Position numbers and translations under genes: made by a program
The notes under the pieces: model-generated
The model's input: only the letters and a program-made list of their open reading frames with translations
Database searches by the model: none
Told to the model about the DNA's origin: nothing
Shown here: one piece after another, positions 37,694-47,515 of the stretch
How positions within the stretch are numbered: position 1 is the stretch's first letter
Layout: each line of letters starts with the position of its first letter
Source of the DNA: Bordetella ansorpii
GTDB lineage: Bacteria; Pseudomonadota; Gammaproteobacteria; Burkholderiales; Burkholderiaceae_B
Length of the DNA stretch: 64,000 nt
Reading direction: 5' to 3'
Assembly (NCBI RefSeq): GCF_900078315.1
Contig: NZ_FKBS01000014.1
Span: 556,802-620,801 of the forward strand

Positions 37694-38641
37694 CTATTCG
37701 CGGGCGGACGACCCGGGCTGGCGTCCGTCCAGCCCCGCGCGCTCATCCGTGAAGGCCTCGCGCAGGAAGTCGACGAATGCGATGACGCGTCCCGCGTACT
37801 GGTGCTGCGGCGAGTACACCGCATAGATGTCCGCCGCGGGCGTCTGGTAGCGCCCCAGCACCTGGCGCAGCCGTCCCGCGGCCAGATGGGCGGCGATGTC
37901 CCATTCGGCGCGCAGCAGGATGCCGTGGCCGTCCAGCGCCCAGTTCACCGCGATCTCTCCATCGTTGGTGCTCATGTGCACGCCGACCTTGATGGCGTGC
38001 TCGCGCTTGCCTGACCGCAGACGCCATACTCCGTGCGTTTCGCTGCCGTGGCGGATGTCGATGCAGGCGTGCCGGGCGAGGTCTTCAGGCAGCACGGGCT
38101 CGCCATGTTTTGCCAGATAGGCCGGCGCGGCGCAAAGCAGCCGGCGGTTGGCCGCGATGGGCCGCGCAATGACGCGGGCCTCGGGCGGCTCACCGAAGCG
38201 CACGCAGATGTCGAATGCGTCTTCGGTCAACGGGGGCGGGGCCACCGTCAATTGCAATTGCACATCCACGTCCGGATAGCGCTGGCGAAAGCGTGACAGC
38301 AGGGGTGCGACGTGGTTGCGTCCGAAGCCCAGCGTGGCGTTCACGCGCAACAGCCCCGTGGGCTGCTGGCGTGCGCGCGAGACGTGGCGCTCCATGTCCT
38401 CGATGTCGGCCAGGATGCGCCGCGCGTGCATCAGGTAGATCTCGCCTTCTTCGGTCAGGTGCATGCGGCGCGTGGTGCGCGTGAGCAGTTGCACGCCCAG
38501 CCGCGCCTCCATCTGCGCCAGCCGCTTGGTGACGGCGGGCGGGCTGACGCCCATCTCGCGCGCGGCGGCGGCCAGGCTGCTGCAACGCGCCAGCAGGCTG
38601 AAGAACGCCATTTCGGAAGGGGCCAGCGGGGGGCTCATCAT
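37694..38641 (-). CDS. LysR-family transcriptional regulator
   Basis: A 315-residue LysR regulator with an N-terminal HTH (LAAAAREMGVSPPAVTKRLA) and an effector domain with LRVNATLGFGRNHVAPLLSR, typical of the DmlR/CrgA-like branch. Two in-frame ATGs open the gene (38641 and 38638). It is divergent from a Bug receptor and an enolase-superfamily enzyme, with a dyad operator candidate in the 142-base gap. It is likely their regulator. Confidence 0.88.
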   Translation of the reverse strand: MMSPPLAPSEMAFFSLLARCSSLAAAAREMGVSPPAVTKRLAQMEARLGVQLLTRTTRRMHLTEEGEIYLMHARRILADIEDMERHVSRARQQPTGLLRVNATLGFGRNHVAPLLSRFRQRYPDVDVQLQLTVAPPPLTEDAFDICVRFGEPPEARVIARPIAANRRLLCAAPAYLAKHGEPVLPEDLARHACIDIRHGSETHGVWRLRSGKREHAIKVGVHMSTNDGEIAVNWALDGHGILLRAEWDIAAHLAAGRLRQVLGRYQTPAADIYAVYSPQHQYAGRVIAFVDFLREAFTDERAGLDGRQPGSSARE

Positions 38642-38709
38642 TAACCAGATCGAAATGATGGAATAACTTCGGGCTCGTTCGTTGCCATTCTAGCGGGCTT
38701 AGAGTGCCT

Positions 38710-38727
38710 CATTCCCATTGTGGAATG
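38710..38727. promoter_or_regulatory. Candidate LysR operator dyad
   Basis: A perfect inverted repeat, CATTCC-N6-GGAATG, lies in the divergent gap between the LysR gene and the Bug gene. It contains the T-N11-A core expected of LysR-type binding sites. Confidence 0.5.
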
Positions 38728-38783
38728 CACGGCAACCGGCGCATCGACGTCCGGCCGCACACCTAAAACAACGAGGAGACATC

Positions 38784-39794
38784 ATGTCATTGCATCGCCT
38801 GCCGCGGCATTGCCGCGGCCTGCTGGGCTGCATCACCCTGGGTGCCGCGGCGCTATTGCCGCTGGCCGCCGCCACGGCGCAATCCGCCTTCCCGGGAGAC
38901 CGGCCCGTATCCATCGTCGTGCCGTACTCGCCCGGCGGCGCCACCGATGCGGTGGCGCGGTTGTTGAGCACCAAACTGACCACGTCGATGAAGGGCACGT
39001 TCATCGTCGAGAACCGGCCCGGCGCCAGCGGCACCATCGCCATGTCGTCGGTGGTGCGCGCGCGACCCGACGGGCATACGCTGTTCATGAACGAGATCAC
39101 CTCCACGGTGGTGTCCGAGCTGGTGCCCAACCTGAGCTTCGACCCCGTCAAGTCGCTGCAGCCGGCCGTGCTGGTGGCCGAGACGCCGTTCGTGCTGGTG
39201 ATCAACAGCAACGTGCCGGCACGCACCCTGGCCGAGTTCGTGGAATACGCGCGCGCCAACCCCGGCAAGATCACCTATGGCTCGGGTGGGGTGGGCAGCG
39301 GGCCGCACCTGGCGGGCGAGCTGTTCAAGCAACTGACGGGGGCGGACATCCTGCACGTGCCGTACCGCGGGTCGGGGCCGGCCTTGCAGGATCTGCTGGG
39401 CGGTCAGATCCAGATGCTGATCACGGCGGCGCCGACGGTGGCGCCCTTCGTCAGCGAGGGCCGCCTGCGCGCGCTGGCCGTGGCGCGCGGCGAACGCATC
39501 AAGGCCCTGCCCAATGTGCCCACGTCCAAGGAGGCGGGTCTGGCGGGCTTCGAGATCAGCAACTGGTTCGGCCTGGCCGCGCCGCAGGACACGCCGCCGC
39601 CCGTGCTCGAGGCCATTGCGCAGGGCGTGAACCAGGCGCTGCGCGACAAGGATTTCCTGGCCAACCTGGAGACTGCCGGCGCGGTGCCGCTGGGCGGCTC
39701 GTCGGGTGCCGCGCGTGACCGTGTCGCCAGCGAAACCCAACGCTGGAGCGCGATGCTGCAGGCCAATGCCGGCGGGCAGGGCGCGAAGAAATAG
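38784..39794 (+). CDS. Bug/TctC-family periplasmic solute receptor
   Basis: A 336-residue periplasmic receptor with a signal peptide (cleavage near residue 33, ATAQS) and family motifs FPGDRPVSIVVPYSPGGATD and FIVENRPGASGTIAM. GAGGAGAC precedes ATG 38784. It is followed by an enolase-superfamily gene and divergent from LysR, suggesting uptake of a sugar acid or similar carboxylate. No TctAB permease lies nearby. Confidence 0.93.
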   Translation: MSLHRLPRHCRGLLGCITLGAAALLPLAAATAQSAFPGDRPVSIVVPYSPGGATDAVARLLSTKLTTSMKGTFIVENRPGASGTIAMSSVVRARPDGHTLFMNEITSTVVSELVPNLSFDPVKSLQPAVLVAETPFVLVINSNVPARTLAEFVEYARANPGKITYGSGGVGSGPHLAGELFKQLTGADILHVPYRGSGPALQDLLGGQIQMLITAAPTVAPFVSEGRLRALAVARGERIKALPNVPTSKEAGLAGFEISNWFGLAAPQDTPPPVLEAIAQGVNQALRDKDFLANLETAGAVPLGGSSGAARDRVASETQRWSAMLQANAGGQGAKK

Positions 39795-39862
39795 AGCAGG
39801 GCGGCGCGTTCATCGACGCGCTTGGGCAAACGCCATATCCATGGCTGCAACAGAGGAAAGCA

Positions 39863-41026
39863 ATGAAGATCAAGCGTATCGTCCCGCTGCACGTGGGCCA
39901 GTTCATGTATGCCCGGGTCGAGACCGACTCGGGCCTGGTGGGCGTCGGCGAGGCCGGCACCTGGGGCCACCTGCAGGCCGCCGGCGCCGCCATCGAACGG
40001 TTCGCCGAATACCTGGAGGGCAAGCCTGCCTTCGACATCGAGCATCACTGGAACGTGATGCACCGCTTCAGTTATTTCCAGGGCCTGGCGATCAATGCCG
40101 CCATCTCGGCCATCGACATCGCGCTGTGGGATATCAAGGGCCAGGCGCTGGGCGTGCCGATCTACGAACTGCTGGGCGGCGCGGTGCGCAAAAAGGCGCG
40201 CATCTACGGCCACGTCTACGAAAGCTCCATCGAGAAGATCCTGGTCGAATGCCAGGCCAAGATGGAGGCGGGTTTCAACGCCTTCGGCCATCTGAACCCC
40301 TTCCTGGACGAGGGTAACGACCAGGTCTGGTTCAAGACCCACATCAAGAAGATGCGCGACGCCATCGACAACGTGCATCGCATGCGCGAGGTGGTGGGCG
40401 ACAGGGTGGACCTGTTGATCGAGCTGCATCGGCGCCTGACGCCGCCCGAGGCCATCACGTTCACCAACGCCATCGAGGACACGCATCCGATGTTCGTCGA
40501 GGATCCGATCCGTCCCGAGGGGCCGGATGCCATGGCGCGCGTGGCCGAGAAGATCAACGTGCCCATCGCCACCGGCGAGCGCTTCGCCACCATCTACGAA
40601 TTCCAGGCGCTGCTGGCGCGCAATGCCGTGGAGTTCGCGCGGGTGGACCTGTGCCTGTGCGGCGGCATCACGGGGGCGCGCAAGGTGGCGGCGATGGCCG
40701 AGGCGCATCACGTGCAGATCGTGCCACACAATCCGCTGTCGCCGATCGGGCTGGCCGCCTGCCTGCAACTGGCCGCGGCGGTGCCCAACTTCGCCATCCA
40801 GGAATACGCCACGGGCTTCGAGGCCGGCATTTTCGAGTCCAGCCCGATCCACCTGGGCAGCGACGTGGTGGACGAGGTGCCGCGTCCGCATCAGGGCTTC
40901 GTGGACATCCCGAGCCGCGCCGGGCTGGGCATGGCGCTGCTGCCGGAGGCGCAGAGGATTCGTCCGCCGCTGTCCAAGCCCATTTCGATGCGGCCCCATT
41001 TCGATGGATTCGTGGTCGACCAATAA
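39863..41026 (+). CDS. Mandelate racemase/muconate lactonizing (enolase superfamily) enzyme
   Basis: A 387-residue TIM-barrel enzyme close to D-galactonate dehydratase-like members. Metal ligands appear as Glu in LLIELHRRLTP, Glu in FVEDPIRPEG and Glu in IATGERFATIYEF; general bases are His in LIELH and His in VPHNPLSP. The first ligand is Glu where many sugar-acid dehydratases have Asp. The reaction is probably abstraction of a proton next to a carboxylate, followed by dehydration. It sits 68 bases after a Bug receptor gene, so the two likely handle the same acid. Confidence 0.87.
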   Translation: MKIKRIVPLHVGQFMYARVETDSGLVGVGEAGTWGHLQAAGAAIERFAEYLEGKPAFDIEHHWNVMHRFSYFQGLAINAAISAIDIALWDIKGQALGVPIYELLGGAVRKKARIYGHVYESSIEKILVECQAKMEAGFNAFGHLNPFLDEGNDQVWFKTHIKKMRDAIDNVHRMREVVGDRVDLLIELHRRLTPPEAITFTNAIEDTHPMFVEDPIRPEGPDAMARVAEKINVPIATGERFATIYEFQALLARNAVEFARVDLCLCGGITGARKVAAMAEAHHVQIVPHNPLSPIGLAACLQLAAAVPNFAIQEYATGFEAGIFESSPIHLGSDVVDEVPRPHQGFVDIPSRAGLGMALLPEAQRIRPPLSKPISMRPHFDGFVVDQ

Positions 41027-41169
41027 ACAGCAGGACGACCCTCGCCAGTTTGTGGGTAATCAGGGGAAACCCTTGATTTGGCCGGTATACCCGCGCCCGC
41101 TTGTCGGGCCGAGTCGTTTTCCGAGCGGCCTCATCGATTGGGATCCTTTGTGAGTCAACAAGGTAAAGA

Positions 41170-41321
41170 CCTGTCCATACAGGCGAGGGTATGGCTATTC
41201 GTGCTGGGCGCGCAATTCGCCCGACCGGGGCGATTACGTGGTGGCGTACGCGCTGCCGAAGCCGTGATCGGCAGTCAGGCATGATCCATGCGGGGCGCTC
41301 TTCGGAGCGCCCCGTTTTTTT
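41170..41321 (+). ncRNA. Candidate structured RNA ending in a strong terminator
   Basis: The stretch 41027-41500 has no convincing gene. From 41170 it holds a series of hairpins: CCTGT/ACAGG (41170-41174, 41179-41183), an overlapping alternative CCATAC/GTATGG (41175-41180, 41189-41194), TCGCCC/GGGCGA (41217-41222, 41228-41233), CTGCCG/CGGCAG (41253-41258, 41269-41274), then a terminator. The first two exclude each other. It could be a small RNA or an attenuated leader. I recognise no known RNA family and no clear promoter, and a 3'-end RNA of the upstream gene is also possible. Confidence 0.35.
41291..41321 (+). terminator. Strong Rho-independent terminator with TTCG loop
   Basis: A perfect 10-bp stem (41291-41300 with 41305-41314) closed by a TTCG tetraloop is followed by seven T (41315-41321). 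It lies about 265 bases after the enolase-superfamily gene, which suggests that an RNA of its own, or a long 3' leader, ends here. Confidence 0.92.
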
Positions 41322-41352
41322 GGGGCGCGTGTGTCTTGTGACAGCAATGGTG

Positions 41353-41381
41353 TTGTGTCATTGAATGAAAATACATATCAT
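41353..41381 (+). promoter_or_regulatory. Promoter with Fur-like box ahead of the ZIP transporter gene
   Basis: TTGTGT (41353-41358) and TATCAT (41376-41381) are separated by 17 bases. The 15-base element at 41366-41380 (TGAAAATACATATCA) matches the 7-1-7 Fur consensus at 11 of 14 positions and covers the -10. The ten bases TATCATTAAC are identical to those at the TPR-sodA promoter. A Zur-type regulator is an alternative, since the gene moves divalent metals. Confidence 0.5.
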
Positions 41382-41500
41382 TAACAACACAGTGGTTGCA
41401 TCAGCCCGTCTCGTCCGTCAGGCCGTCATCGGCGGGAACGTGGATATCGCAGACGGCGCTCGCCCATCCCGACAACCAGGCAGCACGCAGGAAACTTTCC

Positions 41501-42394
41501 GTGAACACCCACAGTCGCCATCGCGTACGTCCCGCCGCCACCAGCGTCAGCCTCTGGACCATGGCGGTATTGGTCTCGTGCCTGGCGATGTATCAGTTGT
41601 GGGCCTACCTGTCCGTGCGCACGCCAGCCGTGTCCGACGCGCTGGCGGGCGGCATGGTGGCCGCGGTGGCCACGGCGCTGGGCACCTTGCCCGTGCTGTT
41701 CTCGCAGACGCTGTCGGAGAAAGTGCAGGACATCATGTTCGGCTTCGGCGCGGGCGTGATGCTGGCGGCCTGCGCGTTCTCGCTGGTGGTGCCCGGCGTG
41801 GCGGCGGGCGAGGCGCTCGGCCATGGCGCCTGGACGGCCTCCGGCATCGTCGGCGCGGCCATCCTGCTGGGCGGCGCGGCACTGCTGCTGATGGACCGCC
41901 TGCTGCCGCACGAGCATTTCATCAAGGGCAAGGAGGGCGCCGACGCGCAGAAGCTGCGGCGCACGTGGCTGTTCGTTTTCGCCATCGTCCTGCACAACCT
42001 GCCCGAAGGCCTGGCCATCGGCGTGGGCTTCGTGGGCAACGATGCCGTGCGCGGCACGGCGCTGGCCACCGGTATCGCCATCCAGGATGTCCCCGAGGGG
42101 CTGGTGGTCGCCGTGGCGCTGGTGGCGGCAGGTTATGGCCGTGCCATGGCGGTGGCCATCGGCATGCTGTCGGGCCTGGTCGAGCCGCTGGGAGCGGTAT
42201 TGGGCGCGGCGGTGGTCGGCTGGTCCGCCGCCATGCTGCCGTGGGGATTGGGCTTCGCGGCGGGGGCCATGCTGTTCGTGATCAGCCACGAAATCATCCC
42301 CGAGTCGCACCGCAAGGGGCACGAGGTGCCGGCGACGGTGGGATTGATGGTGGGATTCGTGCTGATGATGATGCTGGACACGGTGCTGGGGTAG
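41501..42394 (+). CDS. ZIP-family divalent metal transporter (GufA subfamily)
   Basis: A 297-residue inner-membrane transporter with eight predicted helices. The binuclear metal site motifs are HNLPEG in helix 4 and QDVPEG in helix 5, with the additional Glu in LVEPLGAV. It resembles the Bordetella bronchiseptica ZIP whose structure is known, including the C-terminal GAMLFVISHEIIPESHRKGH and the MLDTVLG end. It imports Zn2+ and possibly Fe2+ or Mn2+ down a gradient. GTG 41501 with AGGAAA upstream is my start; the frame stays open to 41396 without family similarity. A Fur-like promoter lies 120 bases upstream. Confidence 0.9.
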   Translation: MNTHSRHRVRPAATSVSLWTMAVLVSCLAMYQLWAYLSVRTPAVSDALAGGMVAAVATALGTLPVLFSQTLSEKVQDIMFGFGAGVMLAACAFSLVVPGVAAGEALGHGAWTASGIVGAAILLGGAALLLMDRLLPHEHFIKGKEGADAQKLRRTWLFVFAIVLHNLPEGLAIGVGFVGNDAVRGTALATGIAIQDVPEGLVVAVALVAAGYGRAMAVAIGMLSGLVEPLGAVLGAAVVGWSAAMLPWGLGFAAGAMLFVISHEIIPESHRKGHEVPATVGLMVGFVLMMMLDTVLG

Positions 42395-42575
42395 CGGCGT
42401 CGCCAAAACTTGACGCCCCGCTGCGCTGTACGCGAACGTCCCATGTGCAGCGCCCGCCAGCGACGGGACGGCGCCGGCCGCCCCGGCCTGACGCCAGGGC
42501 GCAGGGCGGGGGCACGAGACCGTCCCCGCTTTTCCCCGCCCCGCTTTCGGAGTATGCTTGCCGCGCTGTCACGCT

Positions 42576-42797
42576 GGTCGCGGGAGAGAGCCGTTCATTC
42601 GGCCGCCGAAGGCGCAATTCGCCCGGAATCGCTCAGGTAACCCATACCGCAACCGCATCGTCCGCCGCGCATCGCGCCGGATGAAACAGCACTCTGGAGA
42701 GACCTGGTGTCCGCCGCATGGCGTGGATTACCCAGGCGCCGAAGGTGCAAACCCGCTACGTTGCGGGGCAACTCTCAGGCAAAAGGACAGAGGGGCG
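42576..42797 (+). promoter_or_regulatory. Tandem glycine riboswitch (gcvT motif)
   Basis: Two successive glycine aptamers lie in the 491-base gap before gcvT. The first runs from GCGGGAGAGAGCC (about 42580) through GCCGCCGAAGGCGCAA to CTCAGGTAACC. The second runs from ACTCTGGAGAGACC (about 42691) through GGCGCCGAAGGTGCAAACC to CTCTCAGGCAAAAGGACAGA. These are the conserved GGAGAGA, CCGAAGG and CTCAGG elements of each aptamer. Glycine binding turns on the downstream gcvTHP operon. Confidence 0.95.
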
Positions 42798-42885
42798 GAA
42801 GATTCGGCCGATCGCCGGGGCTTTCCGCTTCCGCATCGGCATCGCGCAACCCCTCGCGGCAACACCGCCGCCGGAGCCTTTCCGA

Positions 42886-43983
42886 ATGTCCGCACCTCTG
42901 CAACGCACTCCGCTGTTCGACGAACACCTGGCCGCCAACGCCCGCATGGTCGATTTCGGCGGCTGGGAAATGCCGCTGTCCTACGGTTCCCAGATCGAAG
43001 AACATCACGCCGTGCGCCGCGCCGCCGGCATGTTCGACGTGTCGCACATGCTGAACGTGGACATCGCCGGCGCCGGTGCCAAGGCTTTCCTGCAGCGCCT
43101 GATCGCCAACGACGTGGCCAGGCTGACCGTGCCGGGCAAGGCGCTGTACAGCTGCATGCTGAACCCGCAGGGCGGCGTCATCGATGACCTGATCGTCTAT
43201 TTCTTCTCCGAAGACAAGTGGCGCGTGGTGGTCAACGCCGGCACCGCCGACAAGGACATCGCCTGGATGCGCCGGGTGGCCGCGTCGGGCAACTTCGATG
43301 TGACCATCGCGCCGCGCCGTGACTTGGCCATGGTGGCCGTGCAGGGCCCCGAGGCCCGCGCCAAGGTCTGGGCCGCGCGTCCGGCCTGGCAGGCCGCGTC
43401 CGAGCCGCTGGGCGTGTTCTCGGCGGCCCTGCTGGGCGACACGCTGGTGGCCCGCACCGGCTACACCGGCGAAGACGGTTTCGAGATCGTGCTGCCGGCC
43501 GCGGAAGCGGCCACCCTTTGGCGCGACCTGACCGCGCAGGGCGTGCAGCCCTGCGGCCTGGGCGCGCGCGACACGTTGCGCCTGGAAGCCGGCATGAACC
43601 TGTACGGCCAGGACATGGACGAACTGATTCATCCCAACCAGGCCGGCCTGACCTGGACCGTGTCGCTGAAGGACACCGACCGCCGCTTCATCGGCCGCGA
43701 CGCCATCGAGCAGTTCGCCACGCCCGCCGCCTTCCTGGGCCTGAAGCTGCAGGAGCGCGGCGTGATGCGCGCCCACATGGCCGTGCGCACCGCGCTGGGC
43801 GCGGGCGAGGTCACCAGCGGCACCATGTCGCCCACGCTGGGCGTGTCCGTGGGTTTTGCCCGCCTGCCGGCCGGCGTGCAGCCGGGCGACAGCGCCGAGG
43901 TCGAGATCCGCGGCAAGTGGGTGCCGGCGCAGGTCTGCAAACTGCCTTTCGTGCGTCACGGCAAGCCCGTCGAACACTCGTAA
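42886..43983 (+). CDS. gcvT: Glycine cleavage system aminomethyltransferase (T protein)
   Basis: Transfers the methylene group from the aminomethyl-lipoyl arm of GcvH to tetrahydrofolate and releases ammonia. The 365-residue protein shows [20 protein letters not shown], the folate-site region [12 protein letters not shown], and [23 protein letters not shown] 42886 follows GGAG by 9 bases; the open frame upstream covers the riboswitch and is not coding. It is first in gcvT-gcvH-gcvP. Confidence 0.97.
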   Translation: MSAPLQRTPLFDEHLAANARMVDFGGWEMPLSYGSQIEEHHAVRRAAGMFDVSHMLNVDIAGAGAKAFLQRLIANDVARLTVPGKALYSCMLNPQGGVIDDLIVYFFSEDKWRVVVNAGTADKDIAWMRRVAASGNFDVTIAPRRDLAMVAVQGPEARAKVWAARPAWQAASEPLGVFSAALLGDTLVARTGYTGEDGFEIVLPAAEAATLWRDLTAQGVQPCGLGARDTLRLEAGMNLYGQDMDELIHPNQAGLTWTVSLKDTDRRFIGRDAIEQFATPAAFLGLKLQERGVMRAHMAVRTALGAGEVTSGTMSPTLGVSVGFARLPAGVQPGDSAEVEIRGKWVPAQVCKLPFVRHGKPVEHS

Positions 43984-44064
43984 ACTCGTAGCTTCCGGCC
44001 CTCTGCGGCCGGAAGGCGCGCAACCTTTTCCCGTATACCGCAGCACCCCTGCCAGGAGTTCTCC

Positions 44065-44439
44065 ATGAGTCTGCCCACCGATCGCAAGTACACCGCGTCC
44101 CACGAATGGGTCAAAGCCGAAGGCGACGTGTTCGCCGTCGGCATCACCGACAACGCCCAGGACCAACTGGGCGACCTGGTCTTCGTGGGCGACGTGAACG
44201 TCGGCGCCACGCTGAAGGCCGGTGACACCGCCGGCGTGGTCGAGTCGGTCAAGGCCGCCTCCGACATCTACGCGCCGGTCAACGGCGAGATCGTCGCCTT
44301 CAACGAAGCACTGGATGCGAATCCCGCGCTGATCAACGAAGCGCCCTTCGACACCTGGATCTTCAAGATCAAGCCGGCCAACGCCGCCGACGTCGACGGC
44401 CTGCTGGACGCCGCCGGCTACGAAGCCGCCCAAGGCTGA
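44065..44439 (+). CDS. gcvH: Glycine cleavage system H protein
   Basis: The lipoyl carrier that shuttles the aminomethyl intermediate between GcvP, GcvT and dihydrolipoyl dehydrogenase. At 124 residues it has the usual length, with the lipoylated Lys63 in VVESVKAASDIYAPVNG. It lies 81 bases after gcvT and 87 bases before gcvP. The gene for the shared L protein is not in the window. Confidence 0.97.
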   Translation: MSLPTDRKYTASHEWVKAEGDVFAVGITDNAQDQLGDLVFVGDVNVGATLKAGDTAGVVESVKAASDIYAPVNGEIVAFNEALDANPALINEAPFDTWIFKIKPANAADVDGLLDAAGYEAAQG

Positions 44440-44526
44440 CCCCGCGGCCGCGTGGGCGCATGAGCGCCGCGCGGCCCACCCGGCGCGCCGCAGCCGCGGC
44501 GCGCCACCGTTCTTCGAGATTGCTTC

Positions 44527-47403
44527 ATGTCGCGCGCCCTGGATACCCATACCGATTTCATTCCCCGCCACATCGGCCCGTCCGATGACGACCAGGCCAA
44601 GATGCTCGCCGTGGTCGGCAGCAACAGCCTGGACGACCTGATCGCCGAGGTGGTGCCGCCCCGCATCCTCAGCAAGCAGCCGCTGGACCTGCCGGCCTCG
44701 CGCGACGAGACCGACGTGCTGGCCGAGCTCAAGCAGATCGCCGGCCGCAACAAGGTCTACCGCAACTACATCGGCCAGGGCTACTACGGCACGCACACGC
44801 CCAACGTCGTGCTGCGCAACATTCTCGAGAACCCCGCCTGGTACACGGCCTACACGCCGTACCAGCCGGAAATCTCGCAGGGCCGCCTCGAAGCCCTGCT
44901 GAACTACCAGACCATGGTCGCCGACCTGACCGGCCTGGACATCTCCAACGCCTCGCTGCTGGACGAAGGCACCGCCGCCGCCGAAGCGATGACGCTGGCG
45001 CGCCGCGGCGCCAAGTCCAGGAGCAACGTGTTCTTCGTGTCGCAGCACTGCCATCCGCAGACCATCGAGGTGGTGCGCACGCGCGCCATCGGCCTGGACA
45101 TCGAGGTGGTGGTGGGCGACGAAGCACAGGGCCTGCCCGAGTGCTACGGCGTGCTGCTGCAATACCCCAACAGCCTGGGTTCGGTCACCGACTACCGCGC
45201 GCTGGCCGAACAGGTGCACGCGCAGGGCGGCGTGGTGGCGTGCGCCACCGACCTGCTGGCGCTGGCGCTGCTGGCGGCGCCGGGCCAGTGGGGCGCCGAC
45301 ATCGCCGTGGGTTCGGCGCAGCGCTTCGGCGTGCCGTTCGGCTTCGGCGGCCCGCACGCCGGCTTCATGGCCTGCAAGGACGCCTTCAAGCGCAACATGG
45401 CCGGCCGCCTGGTCGGCGTGTCGAAGGACGCGCAGGGCAACCCCGCGCTGCGCCTGGCGCTGCAGACGCGCGAACAGCACATCCGCCGCGAGAAGGCCAC
45501 GTCCAACATCTGCACCGCGCAGGTGCTGCTGGCCGTGATGGCCGGCATGTACGCCGTGTGGCACGGCCCGGCCGGCATCGCCCGCATCGCCCACCGCGTG
45601 CAGCGCTACACCGCCATCCTGCGCGCCGAGCTGGTCAAGCTGGGCATCAAGGTCGCCAACGACACCTTCTTCGACACGCTGCTGCTGGAGACCGGCCCCG
45701 CCACGCCGGCCATTCTCACCGCCGCTACGTGCGAGCACATCAACCTGCGCCGCGTCGATGGCGCGCGCCTGGCCGTGTCGCTGGACGAGACCGTCAGCGC
45801 CGCCGACCTGCAGGCGCTGGTCAACGTGTTCGCCGCCGGCCTGGAGCATGACGACGTGGCGCTGGACATCGAGGCGCTGGACGCCCAGGCCTCCGACGGC
45901 ATTCCCGCCGCGCTGCGCCGCCAGGGGCCGATCCTGTCGCACCCGATCTTCAGCAGCGTGCGCTCCGAAACCGACATGCTGCGCTACCTGCGCAAGCTGG
46001 CCGACAAGGACCTGGCGCTGGACCGCACGATGATCCCGCTGGGGTCGTGCACCATGAAGCTGAACGCCACGGCCGAGATGATCCCCATCACCTGGCCCGA
46101 ATTCGCGCAGTTGCACCCCTATGCGCCGTCGTCGCAGGCCGAGGGCTACCACGACCTGATCGTGCGCCTGTCCGCCGCGCTGTGCGAGATCACGGGCTAC
46201 GACAACATCAGCCTGCAGCCCAACTCGGGTGCGCAGGGCGAGTACGCCGGCCTGCTGGCCATCCGCGGCTATCACCAGGCCAACGGCCAGGGCCAGCGCA
46301 ACGTGTGCCTGATCCCCTCGTCGGCCCACGGCACCAACCCCGCGTCGGCCCAGTTGGCCGGCATGGAAGTGGTGGTGGTGGCCTCTGACGACAACGGCAA
46401 CGTCGACATCGACGACCTGCGCGCCAAGGTGGCGCAGGTGGGCGACACGCTGGCGGCATTGATGATTACCTACCCGTCCACGCACGGCGTGTTCGAGGAA
46501 GCCGTCACCGAGATCTGCGACATCGTGCACGCGGCCGGCGGCCAGGTGTACCTGGACGGCGCCAACATGAACGCCATGGTGGGCGTGGCCAAGCCGGGCA
46601 AGTTCGGCTCGGACGTGTCGCACCTGAACCTGCACAAGACTTTCTGCATTCCGCACGGCGGCGGCGGCCCGGGCGTGGGCCCGGTCGCGGTGCGCGCGCA
46701 CCTGGCGCCGTACCTGCCGGGTGTGCTGAACGAGCAGGGCCGCCTGCCCGCCGAAGCGCACGTCGGCCCCGTGTCGGCCGCGCCGTTCGGCTCGGCCGGC
46801 ATCCTGCCGATCCCGTACGTGTACATCGCGCTGATGGGCGCCGACGGCCTGAAGCGCGCCACCGAAGTGGCCATCCTGAATGCCAACTATGTGGCCACGC
46901 GCCTGCGCGGTCACTACCCCGTGCTGTACGCGGGCCGCAACGGCCGCGTGGCGCACGAATGCATCCTGGACGTGCGTCCGCTGAAGGACACCAGCGGCAT
47001 CTCGGCCGAGGACATCGCCAAGCGCCTGATGGACTACGGCTTCCATGCGCCCACCATGAGCTTCCCGGTGGCGGGCACGCTGATGGTCGAGCCGACGGAA
47101 TCCGAAGGCATCGCCGAACTGGACCGCTTCGTCGACGCGATGATCGCCATCCGCGAGGAAATCGCCCAGGTCGAACGCGGCGAGCGCGACCGTGAAGACA
47201 ACGTGCTGAAGAACGCGCCGCACACCGCGCAGATGCTGCTGGCCGAGGAGTGGCACCACGGCTACCCGCGCCAGCAGGCGGCCTATCCCGTGGCGTCGCT
47301 GCGCGACGCCAAGTACTGGCCGCCCGTGGCGCGCGTGGACAATGCCTACGGCGACCGCAACCTGATGTGCTCGTGCCTGCCGGTCGAGGCCTACGCGAAC
47401 TGA
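44527..47403 (+). CDS. gcvP: Glycine dehydrogenase (decarboxylating), P protein
   Basis: A PLP enzyme that decarboxylates glycine and loads the aminomethyl group onto GcvH. The 958-residue single-chain form fuses the two halves found as separate subunits in some bacteria. The PLP lysine is Lys704 in [15 protein letters not shown]; the N-terminal half opens with [17 protein letters not shown]. It is the last gene of the riboswitch-controlled operon. Confidence 0.97.
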   Translation: MSRALDTHTDFIPRHIGPSDDDQAKMLAVVGSNSLDDLIAEVVPPRILSKQPLDLPASRDETDVLAELKQIAGRNKVYRNYIGQGYYGTHTPNVVLRNILENPAWYTAYTPYQPEISQGRLEALLNYQTMVADLTGLDISNASLLDEGTAAAEAMTLARRGAKSRSNVFFVSQHCHPQTIEVVRTRAIGLDIEVVVGDEAQGLPECYGVLLQYPNSLGSVTDYRALAEQVHAQGGVVACATDLLALALLAAPGQWGADIAVGSAQRFGVPFGFGGPHAGFMACKDAFKRNMAGRLVGVSKDAQGNPALRLALQTREQHIRREKATSNICTAQVLLAVMAGMYAVWHGPAGIARIAHRVQRYTAILRAELVKLGIKVANDTFFDTLLLETGPATPAILTAATCEHINLRRVDGARLAVSLDETVSAADLQALVNVFAAGLEHDDVALDIEALDAQASDGIPAALRRQGPILSHPIFSSVRSETDMLRYLRKLADKDLALDRTMIPLGSCTMKLNATAEMIPITWPEFAQLHPYAPSSQAEGYHDLIVRLSAALCEITGYDNISLQPNSGAQGEYAGLLAIRGYHQANGQGQRNVCLIPSSAHGTNPASAQLAGMEVVVVASDDNGNVDIDDLRAKVAQVGDTLAALMITYPSTHGVFEEAVTEICDIVHAAGGQVYLDGANMNAMVGVAKPGKFGSDVSHLNLHKTFCIPHGGGGPGVGPVAVRAHLAPYLPGVLNEQGRLPAEAHVGPVSAAPFGSAGILPIPYVYIALMGADGLKRATEVAILNANYVATRLRGHYPVLYAGRNGRVAHECILDVRPLKDTSGISAEDIAKRLMDYGFHAPTMSFPVAGTLMVEPTESEGIAELDRFVDAMIAIREEIAQVERGERDREDNVLKNAPHTAQMLLAEEWHHGYPRQQAAYPVASLRDAKYWPPVARVDNAYGDRNLMCSCLPVEAYAN

Positions 47404-47428
47404 GACGTTCCGGTCGCTGACCGGACCG

Positions 47429-47474
47429 ACCCCCGAGGGAAGGGCGCCAGCCTGGAACCCGGGGGTTTGGTTTT
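47429..47474 (+). terminator. Terminator-like hairpin after gcvP
   Basis: ACCCCC (47429-47434) pairs with GGGGGT (47461-47466) and is followed by TTGGTTTT. A separate perfect 7-bp hairpin (TCCGGTC/GACCGGA) lies just before it at 47409-47425. Confidence 0.55.
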
Positions 47475-47515
47475 GCGCATCCGGCCGCCGCCGGGCCGGC
47501 CTCGCGCCTGCGCGG

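Noticed and set aside
41078-41284. A 68-codon open frame before the ZIP gene
   Set aside because: TTG start, no ribosome binding site and no family similarity; the stretch looks more like structured RNA than coding sequence.
42775-47259. A 1494-codon open frame antisense to gcvT-gcvH-gcvP
   Set aside because: It lies opposite three certain genes; its His/Arg/Gly-rich translation and lack of any known domain fit a GC-rich shadow frame.
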